A DNA stretch of 64,000 nt from Chrysoperla carnea (GCF_905475395.1 NC_058337.1:137537960-137601959), one strand, 5' to 3'; counted from the stretch's first letter, positions 1 to 14,720 are shown. Numbers and translations: made by a program. Notes: a model not told the origin generated them from the sequence alone.

Positions 1-607
1 ATATAGAATTTCTAGAAGATAAAATGTAGAAAACAGATGTCCTGAATACACATGAAAACACGTTTCTATAGGTGTTTTCTATTCACTATTAAGGAAGTTG
101 CTCCGCTAGGATATTCTATAAAAAAAGTTTTGGATTGTACGCAAGGTAGCAGTAAATAGGCTTATAGTGAAATAAAGAATACCTTTTCTTAAATACCGTA
201 TTGCGAATGCTTCACAAACACTCAACGTGTGATCAGCTGTTTTCAATAATTCTACTATACTTGTTTCTGTTACAATCATAATAGTCTTCTATAGTATAAA
301 AGTTTATAAGCAGTAATTTACGGATATTTGAGTATGAGAACAATGTTTGATTTAAAGGCTCAACATCTTTTGACAGGTAGACTTTTACTGAAAAAAATGG
401 TTAAAATTTCTGGTTAGTTATCCATACAAGTTTTTAAGAAAAAATAATTTAAAATCGATATAATGCATTGGCTCTTATGGAGAATTCTCAAAAAAACCGA
501 CATATTTTGAAAGTTTATGATAATTTTCACTTGGACAAGACATTTTACTAGGAAGTAAACATATTAGTAATAACATAGAATAAAAATTGCCAATTGTCTC
601 CATCCAT

Positions 608-1007
608 ATAAGGGATGTACGACCAGGGTAGATTTAGGGTTAAAATTATTTTTATCTTACTTTAAACTTTGATGATAAATTTTATTATAACTTGATGAAT
701 GTAGACGAAAAATAAGGTTAAAAATTTTCGGTTTAGATTATCTGCCTTGATTTTCGAAATATCAAAAGCTGAATAGAAAAAGAAAATTTTGTCAGATATC
801 CGTCAAGCTATAGTTCACTATCAGAATTGAAAAAATATATGTTTTTAAATTAATTTACGCTGTATGTATCATATTAAAAATCATCAATTATAATCGAGAG
901 ACCAAGATGTCAATAAATATCGTATACATAATTAAAAGTAAACAAAAACAAAAATTAATATTTAAAAAAAAATTGTTTATTAGAAATACAAGCTCATACA
1001 TCCTTAA
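608..1007. mobile_element. TTAA-type foldback repeat (GGATGTAYGA family), copy 1
   Basis: The left end AAGGGATGTACGACC and right end GCTCATACATCCTTAA are inverted. The body (AACTTTGATGATAAATTTTA, ATGAATGTAGACGAAAAATAA, ATCTGCCTTGATTTTCGAAATATC) recurs at 39629-39953 and, reversed, in the gene D intron. Confidence 0.55.
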
Positions 1008-1914
1008 CCTGTACAAAAAGTGTTGGTAGCGAATATCTTATTGACAAAAAATTCTGAATTTACCAATTCTCAAGGGGACAATGATTCTAATCATCGACTC
1101 AAAATTTATTTTCATTCAGGAAAAAATTAGATTTTCGGACATTACCTTAAACTTAAATCATTTGAAAATATTACGTTTCGAAAAAATTTATTTTCAACTT
1201 ATTATTACTGGGGCTTTCTTACACCAACGGCCTTAAGAAAACACATTTCTGTAAATCTGTATAAATCCCAGGTTTTAAGTACCAAACATTATTGACGATT
1301 AAAAATAAAATGAGTTTTATTTGCTATACATATATGTGCTTCGTTCGATATATCGGTCCTTATCTTTCATAAATAATAATGTATATAATTTGAAATAAGA
1401 TAGCAGATATATATGGAAATACGTTTAGTTAGAGATTTGGTGAAAAACAGATTTGTCTATGTGTTTGTAATTCTAAAAGTTTGGATATGGTTTTCTATCG
1501 GTTACGACTGCTTTCTACAACGAATATTAACGTAGTTTGTGGTTCGTGATGAATTTGAACTTTTCACTTCCCAAATGTTTTAACTCTTCGTTTCATGTAC
1601 AAAATGTTTCAGTTAAACACTGTGGCTTAAGGAAATGAGCAGTTTTTTTTACCCTAATTAGTAACCATCAAATTTATATTTTCTAGACATGGCAGAAAGA
1701 AGATGTTCTTTTCGTAGTTATATATGTTAGGTCATTATGGTTTTAGCACATCAAAACTAATTATTTTCTGAAAACAAATAATTCATTTTGGATTTTAAAC
1801 ACAATAGTCTCACAATAACGATGCTGTATGATGCTGTATGTACAGTCTCGCCTAAATACATACATTCCAATACTGTTTTTGCAATACTTAATTTTTTTTA
1901 CAGTGAATTTTTTC

Positions 1915-1995
1915 ATACAATTCCAGTAATCGTAACAAATCCAGTAATCGAAACAGTCCTTGTTTTATATTGATTCCCAATTATCGAGACTTTAC
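1915..1995 (+). repeat. 18-bp tandem motif, dispersed copy 1
   Basis: TCCAGTAATCGTAACAAA then TCCAGTAATCGAAACAG, followed by a segment (TTGTTTTATATTGATTCCCAATTA) that matches 49380-49405. It shares the motif and flank with copy 2. Confidence 0.5.
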
Positions 1996-2845
1996 TGCAG
2001 TATTGTACCTACTTACGAGATACTAATAAATCGTCTTCTATACTTGCTTGCTGGTTTAAAAATAAGCTCTGTGTGGGTACAAGCTACCAAGTCGTACGTA
2101 GGGTGGTAGAAGTCATAAATACCACATGCCTTTATTAATTTCCTTTTGCAATTGCTGTAATATATTTTAAATTTTTCTAAAACAAAGGCCTGTTGGTAGC
2201 AAGTGATTATGGGTTCGATTCTTGCTCAAATGTATCATTGATGTATCCTTACATTATAAAAATAAGCGATTCTAAAAAGGGCTGGATAAACGGTAGTTTA
2301 CATTAAATAAAATAACTCTTTTTACATAAGTATAGCAAGTTTAACTGTTTTTCTGGAATGCTTATTGCTCCGGTTTTTAAAAATTGGCACTGAAAGGATC
2401 ACATTGTTATGAATTTAGCTGTATGTTCATCAACCAAATTTCTATATACATCAATTACCTAGAAAAACGTTAGATATGTGTTAGTAATCACAAAACGTGT
2501 GATAACTCTATTCGATATAAAACGTTTATATATAGAATTCTACGAATCTAGAAATAATTTAGTTTTCTTTATCCAAACGCTATTCGTAAATATTTAATCC
2601 ATCATCACCTGAATACTTTTAGACAATAGAATGTCCTAGGATTGGAAATATATGGGTGATATATATAAACTTTTTGTTAGTGAAACATTATGTCAGCAGT
2701 TAGTATATTCCTCTAATCAATAACATGACTAGATTTTCCAGGAAAAAATATTCCTAGAAATTTTCCAGAAAAAAATATTCTAAAAACACATCCGTAAAAA
2801 ATGATAAAAGCTATTCGGTTAATAAACAATTAGGGTATGTATCGT

Positions 2846-3210
2846 TTAAGGATGTACAAGCACCAAGGCAGTTTTGACTAAAAAGCTTGATTTTTTTTAT
2901 ATGAAGTTGGAGTAAATTAAGCATTCTGAATTATGCCCGATTATTTAAATAAGTAAATGGAAAAGTAGGCACATTTAACATTGGCATTATTGTTAAACGG
3001 TAGATGGAAGATATAATTAAAGTTTAAACCTTAATAAATCTTTGAAAATAATAAAAAACCTAGACCGTTGTGTCCGACTAATTAAGGATGTATGAGCACT
3101 GTAGTGAGAATACAAATTTAAATTTTAAATCTTGATGGTGAATTATGTTATAACTTGACAATAATAAGGCGAAAAGTAAGAATGAAATTTTTAAATATTT
3201 GGTTCATGTA
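2846..3210. mobile_element. TTAA-type foldback repeat fragments, copies 2 and 3
   Basis: Two left ends in direct orientation, TTTAAGGATGTACAAGCACC at 2845 and TTAAGGATGTATGAGCAC at 3082, each followed by parts of the family body. The second has the ATGGTGAATTATGTTATAACTTGAC segment. Both are truncated. Confidence 0.45.
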
Positions 3211-5504
3211 CTAGAACCTTACAATAGTTCATTTTCCGATTCACAGATGGCAATTTATTGCCATTCTACATAATCAATTACAAATACGATATTTTTTTCT
3301 TTAATAAATCGTAAAACTAATTTATTACCTTCTTTAATTCGATGAATTTACCAACGCCCCATTTTTTGATGATAAGATAATATCTACCCATAAATATTTT
3401 ATTGATTTTCAAACATTTATACCAATGTACCTGAATTTTATTAATATCCTTAAGGATATTCATTTATATATAATATTTTATATGTATAAGGATAAAGGAT
3501 ATCTAACAATGAAATCCGTTAATTCTTGTGTAAATGTCTGTTAGAATACAATATAATATGTAGAATACAAATTCGATATCTAGACTCCGATAACGATTTG
3601 ATTAAGAAAAACAAATTAAGAAAAGTTTTCCTTATCAAAGTTTTAGTTTTTTATTCTTCTTTCAAACTAAATACTTTTCGAAAATGTTTTAACCATAATT
3701 TCGTTGAATTTTCATACAGAAAATCTGCTTTATTGAAGATTTATGGAAATTCGCCTCAGAAATTGTAATCAAGAGTTATTATTCTATAAGACTATGTAAG
3801 AGTAACAAGGCCACAAGTAGTTTTCGAATTAATTTTCAAGGAACTACAACGTCAGGAAAGTTTTTGCTTCATCAAAAATGACGAAAATCTGATACAATAT
3901 ACTTTGGTATAATAATTCAGTCGGGATCTTCCATTTTCGTCTATACTTGAATAAATTTTGATACTGTGTCGTTTGAGTTTTACGATTGCTAGTATGATTT
4001 TAACTTACATATGTAACCTAATTCATATCGATAGTACAATTTTATGTAAATTAGTTAACTAACAATATTTATCAAAACAATAAGTTAAAAAGCTATATTC
4101 TGTAAATATCCTTTAATACCTGTGTATCGTGATACCTGTATATTGTGCAATTCCAACCTATGCGACAAACAAAATAACTATAATATTACCTTTAATATTC
4201 GTTACAGTTTCTGGAACGAGACAACTTTGTATACATAATACATACGATTTAAATCACTCCGTAAACGGATTCCATCGTGCATATACATATAAGACCGATA
4301 TCGATAAGTATATACTGAAAAAAGAACGCCGTACTTGTGTTTTCTGGTTATTAGGAGAGAGAGAGACTATACTATGAGCCTAGGTTAGTTCGTAGTAATA
4401 AGACTATGTGAATGTTTGGTTTGCATATTAAATTTATTTATTCATAAACCTGGATCAACACATATTATATTATAGAATTTGATTGTGTCCGTTAGTGTGT
4501 CCATGGCGTAGAATCGTTGGACAGGATTTTACAATCCAAATATGAGTTTTGTCATATTAACGTAGTATTATACAAAGTGTTGCAAAAATGCGAGGCAAGC
4601 TATGGAATAATCGATTCTACAAATAATAAATATTAGTTTTATCAGCTATCTTTAGTTCGTTTTTTTCTCAACGTTTAAGTACACTCCTATAAATCTCGCG
4701 AGTCATTTCTTGAAACGTTTCCCTGATTATCTTTTCAAAGTGGTTTACATTTCTAAACGACCACTAACATTCCTATTGATCTTTCTCAATTTGAAACACC
4801 CTGTACATTCAATGTGAAAAGTGAATTGCTGAATGTTATTATTTTCGAAAGCAGAGAATTTTGTAAAGGATAACTTTTTCCGTAAACCTTATAACAAAAA
4901 AGTTTTCCAAATGTAGGCAACTAAAGTAGTTACCCTGTATTTATTTTCAATAGCTTTTGGATAAATTTTCTGAAAATTTGGAAAATAGTATTTCTACAAG
5001 AGTAGGACAATAATCTAGAAAACATTATCTTGAAATAATTTAGTTAGGATTTACGAAATATAGAAGTACTGGGAAGAACCAGGATTTGTTTTCAATAACC
5101 TGGAAGATTCAGGCCAAATTTAAATTCACCATCATATTTCCGCCTTTAAACGGACCTTTACAACGGAATATTTACATTTTTATGTCTAAATCATAGGTTC
5201 CGGATGTAGTAATTTTTTAAAATCCTGTACCTGAACTAATATCTGCTGTGTAGTCCTATTGGTCGCTATATGTTAATACTAGAGACATCTATATGAATCA
5301 TATTTACTACGATGGTAAACGAATCCCAGGTGTTTTGATCATTATCACTAAAACAGTTTCATGTACTCATAAAGAATCATATTTCATCTATGTAGATAGA
5401 GATAAGGCCTTTATTCATTAAACATTCTCTACTAAGTGCATTTATAGGAGGGTGCATAAGTAAGAATACAATATTTATTATATCTTTATAATGCGTATGT
5501 TAGT

Positions 5505-6110
5505 TACAAAAAATAATTATTATAATAAACAAGTGAAAACAAATAATTGACTGAATTAATTGTTGAAATACCATGCATAGTCAGTGTTGATTTCTTTATC
5601 ACATTACACATGCAAACATGTGACACATACATAACTGATAATCAAGTATAGTACATATTATAAAATTTCCGCCTAATTGGCGCCCTCACGGGTAAACAGT
5701 GATGTTTACGAAAAAATGTTTCAAACAAAAGTTGTTCAATTTAATAGATAAGAAACATTTTTTACATTTAAACTTTTGTTCTATCTCTAACGGTTTACAA
5801 GATGGGTCCTACGGATCCAAGATCCAATTGACCTATGATGCTCATTTACGAACTCGACCTTACTTTTTATGTCCTGAGTACGCTGTAAAAATTTCAGCTC
5901 GATATCTTTTTTCGTTTTTGAGTTATCGTGTCCACAGACGGGCGGACGGACGGACAACCGGAAATGGATCAATTAGGTGATTTTATGAACACCTATGACA
6001 AAATTTTTTTCCTAGCATCAATATTTTTAAGCGTTACAAACTTGGGACTAAACTTAATATACTATGTATATTTCATATATACATGGTATAAAAACCATGA
6101 AAGTATCAGA
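5505..6110 (+). repeat. Dispersed repeat R1, copy 1
   Basis: Contains GCCCTCACGGGTAAACAGTG, a segment on either side of TAACGGTTTACAAGATGGGT, a run of (GGAC)n near 5940, and ATCAATATTTTTAAGCGTT. Parts recur at 18360-18660 and 43800-44275. Short open frames inside it are shared by the copies and are not genes. Confidence 0.65.
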
Positions 6111-6679
6111 AAACCAAAGCATGCTGTTCTTAATAAAGGATGAATACTGTGAATAGTTTTATTTGTTTCAAACGTCAAAAGTTAGTTTGAAATAGCGCTC
6201 AACCACGCTGAACGCTTAAATTGTCCACTTATTCTACAGAAATAAAAATTCTGTAGCAAGAATCTAGTTTGTAGTGTTAAGACTTTTCGATAATATTATG
6301 GCCAGTTTAATCGTCTTAGTGAGCGAACAATTCGGCGAAAGCTATAAGAATTGGAGATAGCGTAAGTCATGTGTGTATCATGGTCACTCTGCAACGTTGT
6401 AGCATCTAAAAGCGAACATCTGCCAAGTTATAGTCGAAATAACACTTCGTTATTTGCGAAAAGTCATAGTACTCGAACGAATAAACCGCTGCAGAAGATC
6501 CAAGCTCCACATTCGAGCCAAAGTTAAAGCTTCAAATTTTTTTATTATAACAAATTTAGCTTAACGATTCCTCGAAAAAGGGAGCAAGAAGAATCATAGA
6601 AATTTCACCTTCTTATGAAATCGCTGTCGAAATTATTAAATAATAAATTCTTCAAGATATACATCAGAATTACACACAC

Positions 6680-6800
6680 ATTGTAGTTAACCAATCAAAA
6701 AATAACTTAAATAAAAGTTTTAGAGTTTGATAAGGGTCATCATGTTCTGACAACAGATTGGATCTTGTTCTTCGGGTTTCTTTAATAGCCAATCTAGATT
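6680..6800 (+). repeat. Internal fragment of the same MITE family
   Basis: TAACCAATCAAAAAATAACTTAAATAAAAG, then GATAAGGGTCATCATGTTCTGAC and AGATTGGATCTTGTTCT, nearly the same as 60825-60910. Both termini are missing. Confidence 0.4.
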
Positions 6801-9779
6801 CTAGGCTTTAGAGATAGAATTACACACTAAATAAGAAAGTTGATCCTCAAAAAATCTAACAATTGTTGTTTTAAAACATTTTTCGAAAAACATTAGCTTT
6901 TGGAGGAAATGTGACTTATATCCTTTATAAGTCACAACGATACAAACACAAGGGCAGTCAACTTTTGCCTAAAGCTTTCGATTAAATGCGTTTTCGATTA
7001 GGTTATTTTTTTATTGATTGACTACAAAACGACATATTACCTACGTGTATAGATTAAATTGGCCTACATTTTTAGTTTTATATCACCATTTTTCGATAAG
7101 GTGGCTTGGGATTTTAATATAAAATCTGCGATTGAACTTCTCTGAAAAAGGATGAAACGATGAGGACCATACATCAATGATACCAAACAGCGAAGATGCG
7201 CATAACTGCTTTAGTTTTATATATAAATAAACCTATAAATAAACTTTGTTTACCAAGCATATAAACTTAATCCAGCTTAAGATTTCATAATACCATGCAT
7301 GTAGAGTAGACTTTGATGATGCTTTTACAAACGAACTGCATGCATTAAGAACAGGAACACAAGCAAGGTATATCATTATTAATTTAATATTTTCATATAA
7401 AATTATTTCATAATTATTTGTTTAAACTCTCATCAGGTGGTGTATGCATGTGGGGAATGTATCTCTGTATAGTGGGTATAAATGTGTATACTAATGTCTG
7501 TAAATCAAGAGCCAGACCTACCATCTTTCGATAATCGGTAGACTTAGCCCGTCCTAATAAGTTCTCAATTCGATTCCACTTACGAAAACTATAGGGAGAA
7601 ATTACCGTTTTTACATAAGGTCGTTCCAAGAAATATAAATAAATATTATATCCCTGCAAATGATCTCAATTATTTATATTTTCCTCTCAATATTAGAACC
7701 ATAGCACAGCAAGAAGTAAGATTATACATTAATGGCAATCTATATTAATGGAATCCCCAGGAGTCAGGAATCCTTGAAAATTTTATGGTAAAATGTCCCA
7801 TTTCTTACGCAGTTAGAAACGCTTTTCTCCACAGACACCTTCTAATTGCGAATCAAAGTGAGTATTGCCTAATTTGATATCAACTCTAAATATCGAGAAA
7901 ACAACTGATATACATAACTATTGCGATAGTACTTTAAAGCTTGGCAGCTTTGCAACAGATTACTGAAACGCTTCATCGTGCTTAACTCTTAAAACATGCC
8001 ACATAATGAATTTTTTTTTTCTCAGTATAAAAATTTGTTTCTTTTTACTTTTTTACTTCACATTCATATTTTATTTAAGAAATTGTTACATTTGTTTAAA
8101 TTCTGCTATTTGTAAAAAGACTCTTGTATTAACTGACCATTTAAATACAGTTATTTTTATTATTATTATTATTAAGAAGTTCCGAACCAAGTTTCCGATT
8201 CAGAAAAGATTCATTGAGCCATATTCAATTTAGTCCCAATATTTGTATTGGGCCAAATTCTACATGGAAAAGGGCGTAGAAAAAGATCGGAACTCCAGAG
8301 TTACTCGAAAAATAATGATTTCCTTTAAAATTTCATAGGGAATCATATTTTTTTGCCATTGTAAATGAATAATATATATATAAATAAATGAATAAAGCCT
8401 ATATTTTTACTTTGAAATTTGACATCAAGGTTAATTTCAAAGTAATATTAGTATAACTCTGCTAAGCATTTAAACATACTTTTCATTTAATCCTACCTTT
8501 TTTTTCTACCGAAATGTTGATTTTTTGAGTAACAGTATTTCATTTCACACGAATGTTATAATATAGCTTTTATCTTTCGTGAAATAATTGAAAGTTCGCT
8601 TGTTTCAGAAATTTATTTTGTCTTTAAGATAGCATTGTCATTATTCTTACAGTCTGTTACCCAAGTGCAGAAAACTATTAAGAAGTAACCGAGGAATTTT
8701 TTTTGTGAATGTAACAGAAGAATGAAAAAATTCGGATAAAATTGTATTGCTAGATGTAAAATGACAGCATACTGCCTGCCTAATTCACATATTTAAGCAA
8801 TGCAAAATTTGCAGCACACGAAAAAAAATTTAACAAGTCTAGCTCGCGGTATACTGTTGCTATACCCATGGTATTATTTACATTAAAATTTTAAGGTCAT
8901 ATTAAAGTAATAATCACAGTATGTGGGTGAAATCTGTTGGTGTCAGACCAGATTATAAAGCATTCAATAATAATCTTTTGTGTTCTTTTGTTCGGAAATT
9001 TAATGTAACTTAGAAAATTTTCCTTCCGTGTTGATGTGTTTACAAATTTTCTAATTCTGGGCTTGCATTGATATTTCTGCTCTGAGCTAGATGAAGTGAC
9101 TCTGAGCTGATGGTTTATTGTTTCAAGTCTCTTCATGGCATCGTGTATCAAGTCTCTATGGCGATACATAGAAGATAATATCCCGGTTTAATTAACACTT
9201 TTGAACGATCATATTTTCTAAAGATTCTCGAAATGCAACTTTTATTTTCTGTAAGTATAGTAGAAATTCTTAGCCTGAAGTGATAGTATTATCACCAAAA
9301 TGCTTAATGACAAAATTACAAATTTATATTTACAAATAACATACAATAGTGGAATATTGTTTTTTATTCGACAACCAAATGGCAATGATTTTCAAGAAAA
9401 TATTAATCACAAATTCATAAGAATTTATTAATATGAGTTAAAAAAAGAGGTGTTCTTAGCTATGTTTTATGTGCGAGCTCAGAGTTTTGTACCCGACAAA
9501 ACTAAAAAATTGACGATGATCTCCAAAATCGATTCAGTTTGGAAGAGGCATGACATATAATTTTAACATATAAATAATTGCTATGGAAATGAATGGTCAA
9601 ATAAACGTGGCTCAATTCATTTCGAAAAGTGACATGGTAAAATAATTAGGTAATTCAAAACAATAATTCAAAAGAACAAAGTCAACTCAAATATTTCAAT
9701 TTCAATTAAAATATTTCCAAAAGTTTGTCCCAAAAAATGATACGTCTCTAAGTATTCTTTTCATCTCATCTGATGTCCT

Positions 9780-9965
9780 TGACCATCACTTTGATATTGA
9801 TTAAAGAAGGGGTGTTATAAGTTTAAAGTGTTTACCTGTGCGTCCATGTGTTTCTCAGTGACATCGTATTCCTTAAACCGTCGAACTGACTTGATTGAGA
9901 ACATATTATAGCTAAGTTTCTAAAAATCGGTTTAAAAAAAATAATTCGCATTTGTCGGGGGTTTT
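9780..9965 (+). repeat. Dispersed repeat R2 (GGTGTTATAAG type), copy 1
   Basis: AAGGGGTGTTATAAGTTT, then GTGACATCGTATTCCTTAAACCGTCGAACTGACTT and TCGGGGGTTTTTTC. The order matches 38900-39010 and, reversed, 38385-38560 and 35900-36070. A widely scattered insect-type repeat, identity not assigned. Confidence 0.5.
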
Positions 9966-10425
9966 TTCAATTTTGTAAATTCCACTTGTTAATAACGACT
10001 TTCGAAGATGATTATAATTTTAATAATTTTACAAGAAATATTATATCTACCTACAAAATTCGTTTTACATTATTTATATCAATGTGGGATTTCATTCTTA
10101 AGTTTAACATTACAAAACTATACATCTCTCTAATTCAATATAATTTATCACAAGACAACATTAAAGTTAAAATAAAGTTATTGCATAGTTAGATGTTATC
10201 CCTGATAAAGATAGTTGTCTCCCGTGTACAAAACTTATTTAATTAATTATATTATATTGCATAATGCATATGCATTGAAAACGTGCCACAAAGTTTAAAA
10301 GTGACTTTAATTTAATAAATGTATAGCATTATTGTTTAATATAAAAAACATTAATAAAAGTTTGAATTCTATATTCATAATATTCCAAATCGAATATTTA
10401 CAATTAAATCTTTTTTAAGTCATAA

Positions 10426-11440
10426 TCTATATATATAAGAATGGAAACTGATTGATCGATCAACGCACAGCTGAAACCGCTAGTTCTAGAAGCCTGAAAT
10501 TGTGTACGCACGTTCCTTAAGAAACGTAAATGAACACTAAGAAGGGTAAGATTTTTGGAAAATCATCCCCTAAAGGGCTCAAAAGGTGATGTTAATAATT
10601 TTATACACAAATATAGATCAACGTATGCTATAATGCTACCAAGATTTTTTTAATATACAATATTTACAAAATTCAAAAAATAATCATTCTTCTCCCAAGC
10701 GGTATGATATGAATGCTTCTTTATAAATCGTTGTACGAAATATTTGAAGCAATGGTTTTGAAGGAGCTCTTTTGAAAAAATTGAGAAAAACGCAAAAAAA
10801 TTTTGTTTTGGAATTTGATGAAACTCGGTGGATACGGTAATTTTGATAAAAAAAAGGTATAAAAAATCAGGTTATTTTAGTGATTGGATGCAGAGTTTCT
10901 GAAATATCGCAATATTTGGATCGATTTTAGTTCATATCTCAAAAAATTTTCGACCAGCAATGAAATGTGCCCGATTTTTTGTACTTTTTGGGTCAAAATT
11001 ACCTTATATACTGAGTTTTATCGAAATTGGAGATAAAAATTTTTCGATTTTTCTTGCAATTTTTTTAAGGGGTACGTACCCCTTTGAAAAAATCGAAAAA
11101 AACGCAAAAAAAATTTTTGTGTTGGAATTTGTTGAAACTCGGTGGATGAGGGAACTTTGATCCAAAAATTATAAAAATCGGATTAATTTAATGATTGGAT
11201 GCAGAGTTTTTGAGATATTGCAATATTATGATCGATTTTATTTCGTATCTCAAAAACTTTTGGACCAGTCATCAAATGCACCCGATTTTTGTACTTTTTG
11301 GGTCAAAATTTCCTTACATACTGAGTTTTATCGATATTGGAGATTCAAAAAAATTCTCGTTTTTTTTGCAATTTTTTTAAGGTAAATGATTTTGATACAA
11401 GTGATTTATTTAGCCAGAGGCAAAGAATTTGGTAAACAAA
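10426..11440 (+). mobile_element. Helitron-like element carrying a ~308-bp tandem unit
   Basis: Begins TCTATATATATAAGAATGG, like many Helitron 5' ends, then a leader also present at 14130-14290 (CCCTAAAGGGCTCAAAAGG, CTCCCAAGCGGTATGA). Two tandem copies of a ~308-base unit follow (about 10765-11075 and 11076-11385), marked by GATTGGATGCAGAGTTT and TTTTTGGGTCAAAATT. No CTRR end was pinned down, so the Helitron label is tentative. Confidence 0.45.
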
Positions 11441-12190
11441 AAAAGCTGTTTTATCGAAGCTACTGGATAATATTTGTGATATTATGGCGCTGAAATCTTA
11501 ATTTAAATTCAATAAAACCTCGTAATAAACTTGATAAAAGAATAGGATTTATTCATTTGAAAAGTGAATTAGGTTGTCAATATTAATATTCATTTAATAA
11601 CAATAAAAAAAATTAGAATTCTTTTTTAATTATAATAAATCACTTGACTTGAATGAATTGAATGTAGGGTAGCAACTAACATAAAGATAATCATGAAAAG
11701 AAACATTTTTTATATAAAATATTAATTACTGTGATGGTCACTGATCCGAATTAAAAACGATAATTTGTTTGATACATTAAAAACTACATATACCAATAAG
11801 TAAAACATTTAGGGCCAGGCAGTTTCAAAACGGAAGGAAATGTTCAAACCCAAAACCTATGATAATGAGTACTCAGCTTATTTGTCTGAATTTTTGATAT
11901 GTTGTTGTTCTAAGCATTCTTATTCAATGCCTCAGTAGGCACAACGAAAAATAATTTGGAGTTAATAAGCATTTCACTGGTTTTAATCTGAAAATATTGA
12001 CAAATACCACGCTTGGTTCTAGACCGACTATAACTTAGGTACTTATTATTAATACTTTGAACGATTACTCTTGTTTGTTATGTAATTAAACGCAGTTCAC
12101 TTGTTCAAATATCAACGTCGACATTATGTGTCTGTTTTTCAACCAAAGAAAAACCAATGGAATACAGACAGTCTATGTACATATTATATT

Positions 12191-12300
12191 ATATTACACG
12201 TCCAGGGAGCAAAAGTAAAAACTGTCTCAGATCTCATATACATTGTCAGGAAATATGAGGTCTGAGGCATTCTTTACTTGCTCTCGTGGTGTGTATACTA
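12191..12300. repeat. Short hairpin element, copy 1
   Basis: An 86-base near-perfect stem-loop: GGGAGCAAAAGTAAAAACTG through CAGATCTCATAT pairs with ATATGAGGTCTG through TTTACTTGCTCTC. It is bounded by TATATTACACG and GTGTGTATACTA, and the same edges flank the element at 22157. Confidence 0.55.
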
Positions 12301-14089
12301 CAGAGACAGAAAGCAGCAACTTCGTTTTGCACAGCGGGACGACAGTTGGCACTTTCTGCACGAAAGTGAGAAAACAAATTGTATTGTGTAATGTTAAGGT
12401 ATTTCTAGCGACATGAGATTAAAAATGGGCTTGCGCAAAAATATTGTAAAGAGTTAATTTTCAAAGACATCCGCTCCGATAGAAATACTTTAAAACGAAT
12501 ATTTTAGTATAGCGGACAGTTTACCTAAAGCATCTTTTGAGTGCATTCAAGTACATTGGATACACTTTCAAAGCGTAATTAACCAGCCACGGAAACGCAG
12601 AATGCGCTTTAAATTTTTGCCTGACAGATTTATGGTAGACTTTAGAAATTGATACAAACTTTTGTCCTAGCTTTTAGATTTTCTTGAGTAATTCATAATT
12701 GCTTGATAGATTGCAAGCGGGCGGAAAAATCTCGCCCGGTTCAGTTCCCACCCAGGTATAAAGAACTTATTAATAATGAAAACTGTACAGTTTTTATTTG
12801 GATTTATTATATGACCTTCATCAAAAATTGGTTGCTAATTTTTTTTGCTTATATGAACCGAACTACTAGTTTTTTCCATTTATTTCTTGAAATATTTTTA
12901 CCCTTCCGAAACTTTTCAAATACATTGTACTACAATTAATGTGATGAATGAGTCCACCATATATAAACCACACACATCTATCTAACTGACTCCCACAATA
13001 ACTTATTTTGAACAAAACGAAACTTAACTTGCTTGGTTCAGTATCGGTTCAGTCCTCAACTACTCTGGTCGATAATGTAGACAACAACTACTTCCTTCCA
13101 ACAATGTATTATTATTTAATTGAATTATAATGAAGTTATTGGTTTTATTGGTCTTACTATGATAGAAGTAAGTATATGGTTTTTCAATAAACTCTAAAAC
13201 TGATGTTTAACAATGAATAAAGTTAACTTTCTTCACTTGTTAAACTGAAAAGATAACTTTACCACCATACATGTTATTTTGCGTTCAGGCCAAATGAAAA
13301 TTTAATTTTATTTATTTATGAATAAATAATTTTATGGTAGAGCAAATTATATTTAAATATTCATTTTATTTTGAGGGATAATGAAGGAGTTGTTTTAGGT
13401 AGTTGTTCTTTATTAATTTGAAAATAATAAGTATCGAATACCGGGCGTTTCAGTTATTTTTATCAAAGAAACTATTAAAAATTTTAAATTTTAGAAACTT
13501 TTTAAAGTTAATGATTGATTGTTTCAATTTATCTAGCATTATAGTTCAATTTCAAAGCTTCTATTTAATAGGGGGATCAGATTAAAGTTTTTTTATCACT
13601 GCAGATGAAGAATTCTCACTTCACGAAAAGAAACGTGAAGTTGGTTTTTAAAAATTGTTTACTAGTATGCAAGATATGAACGTTTAAAATTCCTAATTAA
13701 ACAAAGAGGAAGATACCTACTAGTGACATCCTACGTGGGTACCGCCATAGAGATAACATATAAAACTTTGTTTTGTTGAAAGGACCTTTGAAAGCAATCT
13801 TTGATTGCTTATAACTTCTTCATTTTTAAATCAATTTTAATTTCACTTTCAAATTTTATCATGGTATCAAATCTAGTTTTACATTTTTATGGGTTATATG
13901 ACCAATTCGATACCAGGATTATCCCCTATTTGAACAAATTTGGATAAATATCAAAATTCAACCATTAAATATTATTTTATAATAAAACTTTTTAAGATAA
14001 ATGATACACTTGGGTACGATTAATTACGATATACAAATAATTAAAATGAAACTAATATAATTATATAGTTCCTGCGTTAATGAGTGAGG

Positions 14090-14720
14090 TAACATCTACA
14101 TAAACAATATTCTTGAATATTCGTTGTTCGGTAAAACATTGAATTTTTGGAAATTCGGCCCCGGGGCTCAAAAGGGGATGTGAATTTTAAGTGTACAATA
14201 TTTACAATATTCAAAAAATAACCATTTTTCTCCCAAGCGGTATGACATGAATGCGTCTTTATAAATCGATAATCTGAAACTATATTTAATCACAAAATAT
14301 TTGAAGCAATGGTTTTAAAGATAGTGGTAGGTAAAGCAATGGAATTTGATGAAACTCGGTGGATAGGGTAATTTTGATCCAAATAGTATAAGAATCAGGT
14401 TAATTTAATGATTGGATGCAGAGTTCCTGAGATATCGCAATATTTGGATCGATTTTAGTCCGTATCTCAAAAACTATTCGACCAGTCAACAAATGCACCC
14501 GATTTTTTGTACTTTTTGGGTCAAAATTACCTTATATACAGAGTTTTATCGAAATTGGAGATAAACAAAATTTCTCGATTTTTTGCAATTTTTTAAAGGG
14601 GTACCCCTTTGAAAAAATCGAGAAAAACGCACAAAAAAATTGTTTTGGAATTTGATAAAACTTGGTGGGTGGGGTAATTTTGACCCAAAAAATCCATAAA
14701 CAAAAGGGAGGAAAAGTGAA
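14090..14720 (+). repeat. Second copy of the ~308-bp unit and its leader
   Basis: The leader (GCTCAAAAGGGGATGTG, CTCCCAAGCGGTATGACATG) matches 10560-10720, then one full unit (14335-14640) and the start of another. The same order at both loci shows the unit travels as part of a larger element. Confidence 0.6.

Larger units (their letters stand above)
1..5500. other. Intergenic, no gene seen
   Basis: AT-rich DNA with the TTAA foldback copies at 608-1007 and 2846-3210, an 18-bp tandem motif at 1915-1995, and a tRNA-like fragment (TGGTAGCAAGTG...GGGTTCGATTC) near 2190-2240. Open frames of 60-82 residues show no signal peptide, domain or splice context. Confidence 0.55.
6110..10425. other. Intergenic, no gene seen
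   Basis: Holds only the MITE fragment at 6680-6800 and the R2 repeat at 9780-9965 that I can name. The 90-residue minus frame at 8897-9169 has no recognisable motif. Confidence 0.5.

Noticed and set aside
5699-6143. Frames of 61-93 residues
   Set aside because: They sit inside dispersed repeat R1, and related frames occur in its other copies.
10960-11385. Conserved frame VLFGSKLPYILSFIEIGD as a gene
   Set aside because: Found in every copy of the ~305-bp repeat with no start, domain or splice context.
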